Below the pieces are notes generated by a model. The model saw only the letters and a list, made by a program, of their open reading frames with translations, had not been told where the DNA came from and made no database searches. Both the position numbers and the translations under genes were made by a program. DNA of 64,000 nucleotides, taken from assembly GCA_015207365.1 (NCBI GenBank), contig JADEXA010000021.1:1-64000 (forward strand), given 5' to 3'. The DNA comes from Vacuolonema iberomarrocanum LEGE 07170 (lineage in GTDB: Bacteria > Cyanobacteriota > Cyanobacteriia > Elainellales > Elainellaceae). Numbering within the stretch: position 1 is the stretch's first letter; the number at the start of each line of letters is the position of its first letter. Of this stretch, positions 52,597-61,294 are shown piece by piece.

Positions 52597-54711
52597 ATGA
52601 GTCTGGTTGCACTTGATCCCACCTTGCAGATGATCGTTTCTCCCTCCGACCTGGACGCTGTCCTGGTTTTGATTCCCGTGCGCAATGAAGCCGAGACGAT
52701 TGGCGATGTGCTGAAAGTATTACAAAATCAAGGGTTAAAGCGGATTCGGGTGGTCGATAATGGCAGTACCGATGCCAGTGCTGCGATCGCCCAGGCCCAT
52801 GGAGCTGAGGTCATTCGAGAACCCCGACCGGGCTACGGTCAGGCTTGTTGGAGTGGCTTGCAGAATTTGCCCAATGGCGTGCACTGGATTTTGTTTTGTG
52901 ATGGCGATGGTAGCGATGATTTGAACGAACTGCCGAAATTCTGGCAGTACCGAGAGCAGGCCGACCTGATTCTGGGCGATCGCCGCGCGACGGCTACCGG
53001 ACGCAAAACCCTTTCCCCCGTCCAAAACTTTGGCAATGCCCTGGCAACGACACTAATCCGCTGGGGATGGGGACACCGCTACCACGACCTAGGCCCCTTA
53101 CGCCTCATTCGCCGCGATGCCTTGGATGCGATGCAGATGGGCGATCGCGGGTTTGGCTGGACGGTGGAAATGCAAGTCCGGGCGATCGAGCAGGGACTAC
53201 GCATTCAAGAATTCCCCGTCCAGTACCGCCCTCGGCAGGGAGGACGCTCCAAAATTTCAGGGACGATCTCCGGCTGCTTCCAAGCAGGCGTTATCATCCT
53301 CTCCACCCTCGCCTATCTCTACTTTCAACGAGCAAATCCTTCTCAAAACCCAACCTCCAACACCCTAAATACCCCCAGAGAAATATCCCCGTCTCCTGCT
53401 TCCTCTGCGTCCATCCGCGTTCATCTGCGTTCTGGTTTCCTCCACCCCCACCCCATTCTTCCGTCTACCCTGCTCATCCTCGGAACGGCAGCAATGGGAC
53501 AGCTCGGGCATAGCGACCAGGTGCCACAGCTCTGGTGGAGCGTTGCAGTGATGGGCGCGGGGTTTATCTGGAGTTGGCGCTGGCAGTCCCTCTCACCGTT
53601 GTGGTTTTGGGGCGTGGCGATCGCTACGCGCCTCTTGCTCTTGCCAATGGAACCCAACAGCGACATCTTCCGCTATATGTGGGAAGGTTTGATTCAAAAC
53701 GCGGGTTTCAGCCCCTACCATCTGCCCCCCTCGGCTGAAATTTTGGAACCGTTGCGTCCCGGCTGGTGGTTTCGCATCAACCATGCGGATGTCAGTGCCA
53801 TCTATCCACCCGTCACCCAACTGGGCTTTCGACTGCTGGCCTGGATTTCGCCCTCAGTGCTGCTGTTCAAGCTGTCATTTGTCGCCGCCGATCTGGCTGT
53901 GTGCAAGCTGCTGTGCGATCGCTTTCAGCCTCATCGCGCCCTCCTCTATGCCTGGAATCCCTTGATTCTCTACTCCTTTGCCGGGACGGGGCATTACGAC
54001 AGTTGGTTTCTGTTGCCCCTAGTGTTGGCTTGGTTTGCTGCCGAGTCCCTGAGTCCGACGGCCCAAGCTTTCTCACGAAGCGCACTGGGCATCGGAATCA
54101 GCGCTGGGTTGAAGTGGATCAGCCTGCCCTTGCTGGGATTTTTGGCTGTGTTTCCCTTGCGCAAGGGGAAATGGAAGCTAGCCCTGGGCATTCCACTCGT
54201 GGGGATATTGCCCTTCGTGCTCAGTGCCTTGCCCTACTGCGACTCTGCTGCGTGCCCCTTGGTCCCGGTGAGTTCGGGCTTTGTGTCGAGCGATCGCAGC
54301 GCCGAATGGGTTCCCTATTTGCTCGCGCAGGTTGCACCGCAACTGGCCACCCACAACATCGTCTACGGGCTACTTCTGGGCATTGTTCTTTTAGGGTTGA
54401 TGGCACGATCCAATACATTTTTGGGTTACGCCGAATCCTACTTTTTTGCACTGCTTGTTCTCTCGCCCATCATCCATATCTGGTATTTCACCTGGCTTGT
54501 ACCGTTTGCTGTGGCGACTCAAAACTTGGGTACTCGCCTGGTGAGTTTTTCTGCATTCGTTTATCTGGTGCTGTTCTACCGCCAAAGTTTGGGTGACTTT
54601 AGCTGGGCACTGACCCCGGCAGAACGAACCCTACTCTGGCTCCCCTTGCTTCTGGGTTGGACATGGACTCGGTTTCGCCCATCCACAGCTCGCCCACCCA
54701 CAGCTCAGTAA
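52597..54711 (+). CDS. Fusion of GT2 glycosyltransferase and multi-pass mannosyltransferase-like domain
   Basis: The protein has 704 residues. The N-terminal GT2 domain (about 15-235; VLIPVRNEAETIGDVL, VVDNGSTDASAAIA, LFCDGDGSDDLNELP) resembles dolichyl/polyprenyl-phosphate sugar synthases. A low-complexity linker (about 248-295) follows, then about ten membrane helices (about 295-695) with NSDIFRYMWEGLI, resembling GT-C polyprenol-phosphate mannosyltransferases. One polypeptide could thus make a lipid-linked sugar and transfer it outside. The start at ATG 52597 has AGGA nearby; the frame extends to 52558. Part of the linker coincides with a dispersed repeat. Confidence 0.87.
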   Translation: MSLVALDPTLQMIVSPSDLDAVLVLIPVRNEAETIGDVLKVLQNQGLKRIRVVDNGSTDASAAIAQAHGAEVIREPRPGYGQACWSGLQNLPNGVHWILFCDGDGSDDLNELPKFWQYREQADLILGDRRATATGRKTLSPVQNFGNALATTLIRWGWGHRYHDLGPLRLIRRDALDAMQMGDRGFGWTVEMQVRAIEQGLRIQEFPVQYRPRQGGRSKISGTISGCFQAGVIILSTLAYLYFQRANPSQNPTSNTLNTPREISPSPASSASIRVHLRSGFLHPHPILPSTLLILGTAAMGQLGHSDQVPQLWWSVAVMGAGFIWSWRWQSLSPLWFWGVAIATRLLLLPMEPNSDIFRYMWEGLIQNAGFSPYHLPPSAEILEPLRPGWWFRINHADVSAIYPPVTQLGFRLLAWISPSVLLFKLSFVAADLAVCKLLCDRFQPHRALLYAWNPLILYSFAGTGHYDSWFLLPLVLAWFAAESLSPTAQAFSRSALGIGISAGLKWISLPLLGFLAVFPLRKGKWKLALGIPLVGILPFVLSALPYCDSAACPLVPVSSGFVSSDRSAEWVPYLLAQVAPQLATHNIVYGLLLGIVLLGLMARSNTFLGYAESYFFALLVLSPIIHIWYFTWLVPFAVATQNLGTRLVSFSAFVYLVLFYRQSLGDFSWALTPAERTLLWLPLLLGWTWTRFRPSTARPPTAQ
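53390..53452. repeat. Dispersed CTGCGTCCATCCGCGTTC-type repeat within a coding linker
   Basis: CTTCCTCTGCGTCCATCCGC followed by GTTCATCTGCGTTCTGG resembles a short repeat found between genes in many cyanobacteria. Here it is in frame inside the linker between the two domains of the glycosyltransferase fusion, reading SSASIRVHLRSG. The resemblance is from memory and needs a search. Confidence 0.5.
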
Positions 54712-54750
54712 CATCCATCTTGTCCTTTAACACCGTCTTCCATTTTTCCT

Positions 54751-55590
54751 ATGCGATATTCCCCTTTTGCTTTGCTAATTCCCGCCGCTATTCTGATTGG
54801 TGGATGCTCGACAGAAATCGCTGCCCCCTCTGGGGAAGAGGCTGTTACGGCCTCGGCAGTCGAAGCCGCATCCTTTGACTACAGCCTTTACACCAATGTG
54901 CTGGAAACCTATGTGGATGACGAGGGATTGGTCGATTATGTCGCCCTACAAGCCAATCCCGATGATTTACTTGCCTTCAATGAATCCATAGGAGATGTTG
55001 CGCCCGATACCTTCCATGCTTGGAGCCGTGAAGAACAATTGGCGTTTCTCCTCAATGCCTACAACTCCTTCACCCTGCAGTCCATCATCGATCAGGATCC
55101 GTTGAAAGATAGCATCCGCGATATTCCTGGGGTGTGGCGGGTGCGGACGTTCGACATTGCCGGAGCCTCCAAAACCCTGGACAACATTGAGCACGACACC
55201 ATTCGCCCCGACTACGAGGATCCCCGCATCCATGCTGCCGTCAATTGCTCTGCCATTAGTTGCCCCGTCCTGCGACGCGAGCCCTATGTCGGGGAAAGCC
55301 TAGATGCCCAACTAGACGAGCAAGTGCAAATCTGGATCGATGGCACCCAGGGGGTTGAGATCGATCGGGAAAACAATGTGGTTCATATCTCTGAGCTCTT
55401 CAACTGGTTTGGAGAAGATTGGATTCCAGATTACGGCGATACGGAAGAATTTGCTGGCAATGAGAAGGAACGTGCTGCGCTCAACTTCATTAGTCAACAT
55501 GTCAGTCCCGAGGATGCCGCCTACCTGCGGGAAGGAAACTATGAGGTGAGATATCTCTACTACGATTGGGCTCTCAATATTCAATCGTAG
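54751..55590 (+). CDS. DUF547-domain lipoprotein
   Basis: This 279-residue protein has the lipobox ILIGGC (C19). The DUF547 domain has LAFLLNAYNSFTLQSIID, the IHAAVNCSAISCPVLRREPY segment with a conserved Cys pair, and HISELFNWFGEDW. The domain is common in secreted bacterial proteins; its fold is unrelated to known catalysts that I can name, and its function is unknown. It starts 40 bases after the glycosyltransferase gene and may be co-transcribed with it. A terminator hairpin follows. Confidence 0.9.
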   Translation: MRYSPFALLIPAAILIGGCSTEIAAPSGEEAVTASAVEAASFDYSLYTNVLETYVDDEGLVDYVALQANPDDLLAFNESIGDVAPDTFHAWSREEQLAFLLNAYNSFTLQSIIDQDPLKDSIRDIPGVWRVRTFDIAGASKTLDNIEHDTIRPDYEDPRIHAAVNCSAISCPVLRREPYVGESLDAQLDEQVQIWIDGTQGVEIDRENNVVHISELFNWFGEDWIPDYGDTEEFAGNEKERAALNFISQHVSPEDAAYLREGNYEVRYLYYDWALNIQS

Positions 55591-55641
55591 GCACCAACTT
55601 TGCCAGACGAACTGGAATCATCTTCACTTGAAGACACCCGT

Positions 55642-55687
55642 CAGATGCCTATTCTTGCTGCTAACGAGAATGGGCATCTGATTTTTC
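55642..55687 (+). terminator. Rho-independent terminator after the DUF547 gene
   Basis: CAGATGCCTATTCT pairs with AGAATGGGCATCTG (one G:T-type mismatch) and is followed by ATTTTTC. A stem with a T run 52 bases after the stop is a good intrinsic terminator. Confidence 0.8.
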
Positions 55688-55834
55688 AGGTACAAATTTC
55701 GTTAAAAATCAGCAAAATCTTGGGTTCTAAGGGCGCGATCGCACCCATACTTTGCATATACTTGGTTCTTTGCCAATAAGCAAGTAATATAGTGGCGGCG
55801 ACGAGCTTCATGATTATTTACGTTAGGAAACGTC

Positions 55835-56461
55835 ATGACCTATAAAATGCAAACACTCCAAAAGATTGCCCTGGCTGCCTTGTGCGGCGTTGGGATTGCT
55901 ATTTCTCCTGCGATCGCCAACTCTGCAACCCCTGCAGACCAGATGGAGAACGAAAGCCGTCTGATTATTGCCCAAGAACCCGGAACGATCGTCGATGTCG
56001 CCAGTGGTAACGAGGACTTCGAAACCCTGGTTGCGGCTGTTCAAGCGGCGGATTTGGTGGATGATCTTTCCTCCGAAGGGCCTTTCACCGTCTTTGCACC
56101 CACCGACGATGCATTTGATTTGCTACCAGATGATGTGCTGGCCGCACTTCTGGAGCCTGAAAACGAAGACTTACTCACCGATATATTGCTCTACCACGTT
56201 GTTCCCGACGAAGTAACGTCTGATGAATTGGAATCCGGTGGACTCGATACGTTGAACGGTGGCCTGGCGATCGCGGTCGAACCCGACAATGTTGTTGTTA
56301 ACAATGCCAGCGTTGTCCTGCCCGATGTTGATGCTAGCAATGGTGTCATCCATGCCATTAACCGCGTTCTGGTTCCACCCGGAACGCTTGCAGAACTGGA
56401 GTCCCGCATGGCAGAGGATGATGACGACGATGAGGTGGAGCCCATCCCCGGTCTCTGGTAA
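55835..56461 (+). CDS. Secreted fasciclin-domain protein
   Basis: This 208-residue protein has a signal peptide (about 1-28, cleavage near IANSATPA). A single fasciclin (FAS1) domain follows, with TIVDVASGNEDFETLVAAV, GPFTVFAPTDDAFDLLP, ILLYHVVPDEVTSDEL and NGVIHAINRVLVPP. A very acidic tail (MAEDDDDDEVEP) ends it. FAS1 proteins mediate adhesion or matrix contact. AGGAAAC lies just before the ATG. Confidence 0.93.
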   Translation: MTYKMQTLQKIALAALCGVGIAISPAIANSATPADQMENESRLIIAQEPGTIVDVASGNEDFETLVAAVQAADLVDDLSSEGPFTVFAPTDDAFDLLPDDVLAALLEPENEDLLTDILLYHVVPDEVTSDELESGGLDTLNGGLAIAVEPDNVVVNNASVVLPDVDASNGVIHAINRVLVPPGTLAELESRMAEDDDDDEVEPIPGLW

Positions 56462-56597
56462 TCAAAGGCTACTTTAGCCAAACAGGTACGGCAATGCATT
56501 TCATATGCATCGCAGGAACGCTATCAGCAACTGCTATGGGTACCTGTATGAAAAACGCATCCAAATGCTCTGTAACGGGCTTTGGACTATAACTTGC

Positions 56598-56636
56598 AAG
56601 GTCAGTGCTCTTGATAGAGTGCTGGCCTTTTCTCTT
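56598..56636 (+). terminator. Hairpin with T run after the fasciclin gene
   Basis: AAGGTCAGTGCTCT and AGAGTGCTGGCCTT pair with a TGAT loop and some G:T pairs, followed by TTTCTCTT. It lies about 140 bases after the stop. Confidence 0.6.
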
Positions 56637-56654
56637 GCTTTCGGATCAAGCTCT

Positions 56655-56742
56655 ACAGGTGATGCAGGATCCAAGTCTGAATGTTTGCCGAGAAGGAGTG
56701 CGCTGCACCCTTCTCGGCAAACATTCAGACCCTCAAGCCGCA
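56655..56742. repeat. F3-family palindromic element, copy c (reverse orientation)
   Basis: GGTGATGCAGGATCCAAGTC, TGAATGTTTGCCGAGAAGG, a central GTGCGCTGCAC, then the complement ending CATTCAGACCCTCAAGCCGC. This is the reverse complement of F3 copy a with compensating changes on both arms of the stem. Confidence 0.78.
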
Positions 56743-56844
56743 ACGCCAAGCGCTACACATCGAGATGAGGCCAGAGGGTCTTTGACAGTTCCGTACCGCG
56801 AGAGTTTCAAAAAATCTTTGGGCTTGGTTTTCGTAGGAGGTTGA

Positions 56845-57807
56845 TTAAAGCTGTGCCGCTTCCCTCGCCTCTGCGCGTGTAGAATTATCGAGATCAGGCA
56901 GCTCAGATGCCTGTGGCACCGACTGTTTGAGAAAGTCTAGGAAGGCAAAAACGGGGGGTGGATGGAGCTTGTCGCGCAGGGCGATCGCCCCCAATTTCCG
57001 CTCCAGCGGTTTAGGGAGGCGGCAGATCTGAACGCGCTCTGACGCTTCTTTTAGCGCGAGCCGAGAGACGACGGCTGCCCCCAACCCCTGCTCCACCATG
57101 CTCAACACGGTTGGGTTATCCCGCACTTCATGTACGACCTTGAGCGGAATACCACTTTCCTGGAAATAGCTCTTCAGGCGAACGTAGCAAGAGTTGCCGC
57201 GCACATAGGAAATAATCGGAAACTGTGCCAGGGTTTCCCAGTCAATTTGCGATGGCTGCACCTCTGCACTGGGCGGCAGAATCGCCAGATACTCATCTGT
57301 CCCCAGATCCCAAACCTCAAAGTCGATATCGTCGGAAATATGCGTCAACCCCAGATCCACCTGTCTATCTCGGACGGCGCGCTCCACATCCCACGTGTCG
57401 TAACATTCGACTAGAGACACCATGATTTGCGGATGGGTGTCGCGAAACTTCACGATGACAGGAGCCAGGATGTATTTGAAAATCGTCGGCACTGCGGCAA
57501 CCTTCAACTGCCCAGCCTGCATTGTTTTGTGGAGTCGGGCTTCATCCACGATGTTGTCGAGCAAGTGCAGAACTTGGTTGGCATAAGGAATGATGCGCTG
57601 ACCGGCTGGAGTGAGGGAAGCACCCTGTCGCCCCCGTTGCAACAGGATAATTCCCAGTTCCTCTTCCAGGCTGGCGATCGCATGGCTGACAGCCGACTGC
57701 GAAATCTCCAATTTTAGCGCCGCATCTCCAAAATTCTCGCACTCCGAGACCGTGACCAAAGCCCGCAAATGCGACGGTTTGATTCGATTAGGTCGAACAC
57801 GTGGCAT
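56845..57807 (-). CDS. LysR-family transcriptional regulator
   Basis: This 320-residue protein has an N-terminal winged HTH (about 10-70; NFGDAALKLEISQSAVSHAI, LEEELGIILLQRGRQGASLT). The effector-binding domain follows (about 97-300; LKVAAVPTIFKYILAPVIVK, LGAAVVSRLALKEASE). The tail is acidic. LysR regulators usually control a divergent gene; the 72-residue protein gene at 57960 begins 153 bases away in the opposite direction, with an inverted repeat between them. The ligand is unknown. Confidence 0.93.
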   Translation of the reverse strand: MPRVRPNRIKPSHLRALVTVSECENFGDAALKLEISQSAVSHAIASLEEELGIILLQRGRQGASLTPAGQRIIPYANQVLHLLDNIVDEARLHKTMQAGQLKVAAVPTIFKYILAPVIVKFRDTHPQIMVSLVECYDTWDVERAVRDRQVDLGLTHISDDIDFEVWDLGTDEYLAILPPSAEVQPSQIDWETLAQFPIISYVRGNSCYVRLKSYFQESGIPLKVVHEVRDNPTVLSMVEQGLGAAVVSRLALKEASERVQICRLPKPLERKLGAIALRDKLHPPPVFAFLDFLKQSVPQASELPDLDNSTRAEAREAAQL

Positions 57808-57878
57808 AAGCTAGGCTCTCCATGATCCCGTAATATCCCTGAAAAAAAACGTACCGCAAGAGAGATTCATCGAAATTG

Positions 57879-57894
57879 TTCATCCGAAGATGAA
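57879..57894. promoter_or_regulatory. Candidate LysR operator
   Basis: TTCATCCGAAGATGAA is a perfect dyad (6-bp arms, 4-base spacer). Another TTCATC lies 13 bases upstream. It sits in the divergent promoter region between the LysR gene and the small protein gene. The position fits; the assignment is inference. Confidence 0.45.
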
Positions 57895-57959
57895 TATCTT
57901 ACTTTGAAACCAACTGGGTGTCCTTCCTATCCTTAGAGTAGATACACTCCTAAGGTGAC

Positions 57960-58178
57960 ATGATGACTAGCGCCAACCTGACTTACAACAATTGGAATGC
58001 TCCCCTATATCCTCTGCAACGGGAGCAAGAGGGAACAAAACCTGTGAGTGAAAGCCAACCCGACGTTCGCATTAGCCGGACGAAGTCTGGCTGGAAAGTT
58101 ACAGATGTGATGCGCAAAGAAACCCGTAACTTCCACTCCGAAGCCGAGATTCGTAATTGGTTGGATGAGCGGTTCTAG
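57960..58178 (+). CDS. Small conserved protein of unknown function
   Basis: The protein has 72 residues. The first 35 are polar and probably flexible. The C-terminal half (VRISRTKSGWKVTDVMRKET, RNFHSEAEIRNWLDERF) looks like a small mixed fold. AAGGTGAC precedes the start (ATG 57960 or 57963). It is divergent from a LysR regulator gene and possibly under its control. Confidence 0.65.
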   Translation: MMTSANLTYNNWNAPLYPLQREQEGTKPVSESQPDVRISRTKSGWKVTDVMRKETRNFHSEAEIRNWLDERF

Positions 58179-58337
58179 GATGGCTATTTGCGGGGGACTC
58201 CCCGTGACCATGTGTAGAGCTTAAAGCTAGCTACATAACTTTGAGCTAGACACATAATAGTGGAAAAATGAACCGCTGCCCCGCTAACGGAGTAGTAGTT
58301 CATTAATAATAAAAGTTTACTCGATTGAATCGTGTTG

Positions 58338-58438
58338 TACCAATTTGCTAAGAAGCCACTATAGATAATTTTTTGAAATCTTCGTAGCGCTTGGGTTTCA
58401 GAAATTATTAGGGTTTGGTTTTTAAAGTATTGGTGTTA
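58338..58438. repeat. F5-family palindromic element, copy d (degenerate)
   Basis: TACCAATTTGCTAAGAAGCC, an imperfect stem around TTTTTTGAAATCTTCGTAGC, and GGTTTGGTTTTTAAAGTATT with GGTGTTA follow the outline of F5 copy a. In the rest of 58179-58730 I see an AGGTTAAGAAA/TTTCTTAACCT inverted repeat near 58520-58548 but no gene. Confidence 0.55.
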
Positions 58439-58730
58439 CTAAGCATCATCCTTGGATTTTGCAACCCCAACATCAGCAGGTGGGGCAAGAGTCAGTATCA
58501 CTCGGTTCTACTACCTGATTTTCTTAACCTGAACGCAGGTTAAGAAACGTTGTTTTTTGTGGCCTAGGTGAATTTCTCTACGATTTTGCGGATTGACCGC
58601 GTCCCTGTGGGTAATCTCAGAGTGAGGTTCACGATCGCTTGAGCCGTTTGTTGTTCTGACAACATCCGAAATCTTGCGGGATTACCCCCGACGTTTACCG
58701 CCCTCTCTGTGGATACCCCTCACCTAATCT

Positions 58731-59465
58731 ATGGGATTTGGATATTACCTCTACGGCATTTTCCCTGCCCCTGGTCCTAACCATCTCGTGTTGACTGGGC
58801 TGGACAAACAGCCTGTGCATTCACATGCGATCGACGACTTTGTATTTCTCTATTCTGAAGCCCAACAAGAGCGCTATCTTGCCAGCCGCAAGAACCTGCT
58901 GGGTCATGAGCGAGTGCTAGAAGAAGCTATGGATCATGGCTATCGCACCCTACTCCCGCTTCAGTTTGGCTTGATTATTGAAACCTGGGCAGCGGTGCAA
59001 CAGCAATTGCTGGAGCCCCAAGGCGACCAACTTCGCCAACTGTTCGATCGTCTGGATGGTCGTCGAGAAGTTGGTGTCAAGATTACTTGGGAACCCGATC
59101 GTGAACTGGAGATGCTGATGGCGGAAAACGCTTCTCTCCGGGAAGAGCGCGATTCCCTCGAAGGCAAGACCCTGAGCATGGATGAGATTGTGCGGATTGG
59201 GCAAGCGATTGAGCAGGCTATGGAAAGCCGCAAAGAAAACGTGATTGAAGAATTTCGGACGGTCATGAACCCTCTGGCGGTGGCGATCGCCGAAAACGAT
59301 CCGCTCACCGAAAGCATGATCTACAACGCAGCCTATCTCATTCCCTGGGATACCGAACCGAGCTTTGGTGAAAAAGTCGAATCCCTCGACCACCACTTCG
59401 AGGGGCGGCTCAAGATCCGCTACAACAACTTCACTGCCCCCTTTAACTTTGCCCAACTGGAGTAA
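58731..59465 (+). CDS. gvpF: Gas vesicle protein GvpF/GvpL family
   Basis: This 244-residue protein starts GFGYYLYGIFPAPG. It has the conserved SHAIDDFVFLYSEA, LLPLQFGLIIETWAAV, GVKITWEPD and AYLIPWDTEPSFGEKVESLD segments of GvpF/GvpL. In gas-vesicle makers this accessory protein assists shell assembly. A long helical segment lies at about 130-190. The gvpG gene follows 5 bases after the stop. No gvpA, gvpC or gvpN is present within the window. Confidence 0.93.
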   Translation: MGFGYYLYGIFPAPGPNHLVLTGLDKQPVHSHAIDDFVFLYSEAQQERYLASRKNLLGHERVLEEAMDHGYRTLLPLQFGLIIETWAAVQQQLLEPQGDQLRQLFDRLDGRREVGVKITWEPDRELEMLMAENASLREERDSLEGKTLSMDEIVRIGQAIEQAMESRKENVIEEFRTVMNPLAVAIAENDPLTESMIYNAAYLIPWDTEPSFGEKVESLDHHFEGRLKIRYNNFTAPFNFAQLE

Positions 59466-59470
59466 TCACC

Positions 59471-59725
59471 ATGTTTTTAGACCTTCTCGCCCTCCCCGTG
59501 ACTGGCCCCGTTGGGGGGATTAGCTGGATTGCCGAAAAAATTTTGGAACAGGCTGAGCCCCAACTCAACGAAAAGGAAAACTTGAAAAAACAACTCCTTG
59601 CCCTCCAACTCGCCTTTGATATGGAGGAAATCCCTGAAGACGAGTTTGAGGAACAAGAAGAAGAATTGTTGCTGGCCATCATGGCGCTAGAAGACCAGGA
59701 GCGCCTAGAGCAGGAAGAAGGCTAG
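59471..59725 (+). CDS. gvpG: Gas vesicle protein GvpG
   Basis: This 84-residue protein begins MFLDLLALPVTGPVGGISWI, the GvpG hallmark. A highly charged coiled coil rich in Glu/Leu (LKKQLLALQLAFDMEEIPED, then EEQEEELLLAIMALEDQERL) follows. GvpG is an accessory protein thought to act with GvpF during vesicle nucleation. It forms a two-gene operon with gvpF. An F2 element lies 53 bases after the stop. Confidence 0.93.
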   Translation: MFLDLLALPVTGPVGGISWIAEKILEQAEPQLNEKENLKKQLLALQLAFDMEEIPEDEFEEQEEELLLAIMALEDQERLEQEEG

Positions 59726-59777
59726 TGGCGCGATCGCCTGCCAGTGAACCTACAAACAAATATTGTCATCAGCTATA

Positions 59778-59876
59778 TCAAATCCGGTTGAAAACCTCAA
59801 ATATCGTTTGTAGCCGCTGCATTGCAGCGGCTACAAACGATATTTGAGGTTTGTGACTATTTATTACCGGATTTGA
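59778..59876. repeat. F2-family palindromic element, copy e, abutting the futC stop codon
   Basis: It runs from TCAAATCCGGTTGAAAACCT to TTATTACCGGATTTGA, flanked by TA on both sides (59776-59777, 59877-59878). The inner stem is CCTCAAATATCGTTTGTAGC with complement. The TA at 59877 is followed directly by the TAA stop of the minus-strand ATPase gene (59879-59881). Confidence 0.88.
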
Positions 59877-59878
59877 TA

Positions 59879-60994
59879 TTACATACGTGACGTGGCCTCT
59901 GCGGGTTGCGGTGACGTTGCACTGTCGGGAAAGAAGCGTAGGGTAACATGGCTGAGGTCGAGGCGGACGGTGTTGCCGATGGCAAGTTGGGTGCGGCTAG
60001 AGGTGCGGGCGCGGAGGATTTGTCCGGAGGGTGTTTGCAGCATGTAGCAGTATTCTCGACCGAGGAATTGGCGATCGCGCACCACGATATCCCCTGTCTC
60101 ATCGGCAACAGGCACCACATCCTCCTGCCGAATCATCAGATCGCCACTCAAGGCGGTGTGCGAATCTTCTAGCCAGAGGGTGTTGCAGACGCACTGTACC
60201 CGCTCCATGCTGAAGTTCCCTAGTTCCGTTTCCCAAATCTGCCCCCGTTGCTGGGCGGCCAGAAAATTGGCTTGCGTGACAAACTCTGCCACAAATCGAG
60301 ATGTTGGTTCCTGGTAAAGATCTTCGGGGGTGCCCTGCTGTTCTAATTGTCCCGATCGCATGACCGCGACCTGATCGGCGATCGCCATCGCTTCTTCCTG
60401 GTCATGGGTAACGAACACCGCCGAGGTTCCTGTAGCTTTCAGCACCTCGCGGATTTCCTGGCGCAGCGCTACACGCACCTGCACATCCAGATTGCTCAGG
60501 GGCTCATCCAACAACACCAGATTAGGGCGTGGAGCTAGCGCGCGGGCCAATGCGACCCGCTGTTGCTGTCCGCCAGACAGTTCATGGGGATAGCGTTGCT
60601 CGTAGCCCTGCAACCCGATGAGGGCGATCGCCTCCTGCACCCGCTCATCCACTACGGCTTTCCCCATCCGCTGCAGCCCAAAGGCCAGGTTCTCGGCCAC
60701 CGTGAGATGGGGAAATAAGGCAAAATCCTGAAACACCATGCCCACCGATCGCTTTTCTGGAGGGACATACAATCTGTGATTGGAAACCGGAGCTCCGGCA
60801 ATGGTAATCTGACCCCCTTGCGGAGCCTCAAAGCCCGCAATCAGCCGGAGGAGCGTGGTTTTGCCACAACCGGACGGACCAAGTAGCGCCAGAATGTCTC
60901 CTGAGGCCAAGTCAAAACTGACATCGGCGACAGCGGGAACAGGGCATCCAGGAAACTGGTGGGACACACCAACCAGCGAAAGACTTGCGGACAT
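59879..60994 (-). CDS. futC: Iron(III) ABC transporter ATP-binding protein (FutC type)
   Basis: The protein has about 371 residues. Walker A is GPSGCGKTTLL (near 40), the signature is LSGGQQQRVALARALAP, Walker B is LVLLDEPLSNLD and the switch His is in VFVTHDQEEAMAIA. A C-terminal TOBE-like regulatory domain (about 245-365) follows. The layout fits Fe(III), spermidine or sulfate importers; a FutB-type permease gene transcribed divergently next to it favours iron. The frame extends upstream to 61033 and 61069; MSASLSLVGVSHQF at 60994 is the usual family start, but no ribosome site is clear. Confidence 0.88.
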   Translation of the reverse strand: MSASLSLVGVSHQFPGCPVPAVADVSFDLASGDILALLGPSGCGKTTLLRLIAGFEAPQGGQITIAGAPVSNHRLYVPPEKRSVGMVFQDFALFPHLTVAENLAFGLQRMGKAVVDERVQEAIALIGLQGYEQRYPHELSGGQQQRVALARALAPRPNLVLLDEPLSNLDVQVRVALRQEIREVLKATGTSAVFVTHDQEEAMAIADQVAVMRSGQLEQQGTPEDLYQEPTSRFVAEFVTQANFLAAQQRGQIWETELGNFSMERVQCVCNTLWLEDSHTALSGDLMIRQEDVVPVADETGDIVVRDRQFLGREYCYMLQTPSGQILRARTSSRTQLAIGNTVRLDLSHVTLRFFPDSATSPQPAEATSRM

Positions 60995-61214
60995 AGCGGT
61001 TTGGGAAGAAGTTAAACGTGCGGCTAAAGTCATGTTTCCAGAGCAAGATGCTCTAGGGCGTCGGTTCAAGCATGCGCGATCCAGTGTTTCCCAGGCCAGT
61101 AAGGATGGGAGGAGAACTTGGTTAAAGCGAGGAATTGCCTACGACACGAATGCTTTGGGAGGAATGAATGGTCAAATTCCATTGCCTTTTACTAGCTTAT
61201 GCCGATTAGCATCG

Positions 61215-61237
61215 TTATTGAAAGTAAAATTCAATAA
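61215..61237. promoter_or_regulatory. Candidate operator between futC and futB
   Basis: TTATTGAA and TTCAATAA form a perfect 8-bp dyad around 7 bases, AT-rich like iron-regulator sites. It is located between the divergent starts. It is not a strict match to the Fur consensus, so the regulator is uncertain. Confidence 0.45.
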
Positions 61238-61294
61238 GGTGATTGTATGCTGTGGGTAGTCATTGCCCGTGTTCCTTAAGATTTCTATCATCCT

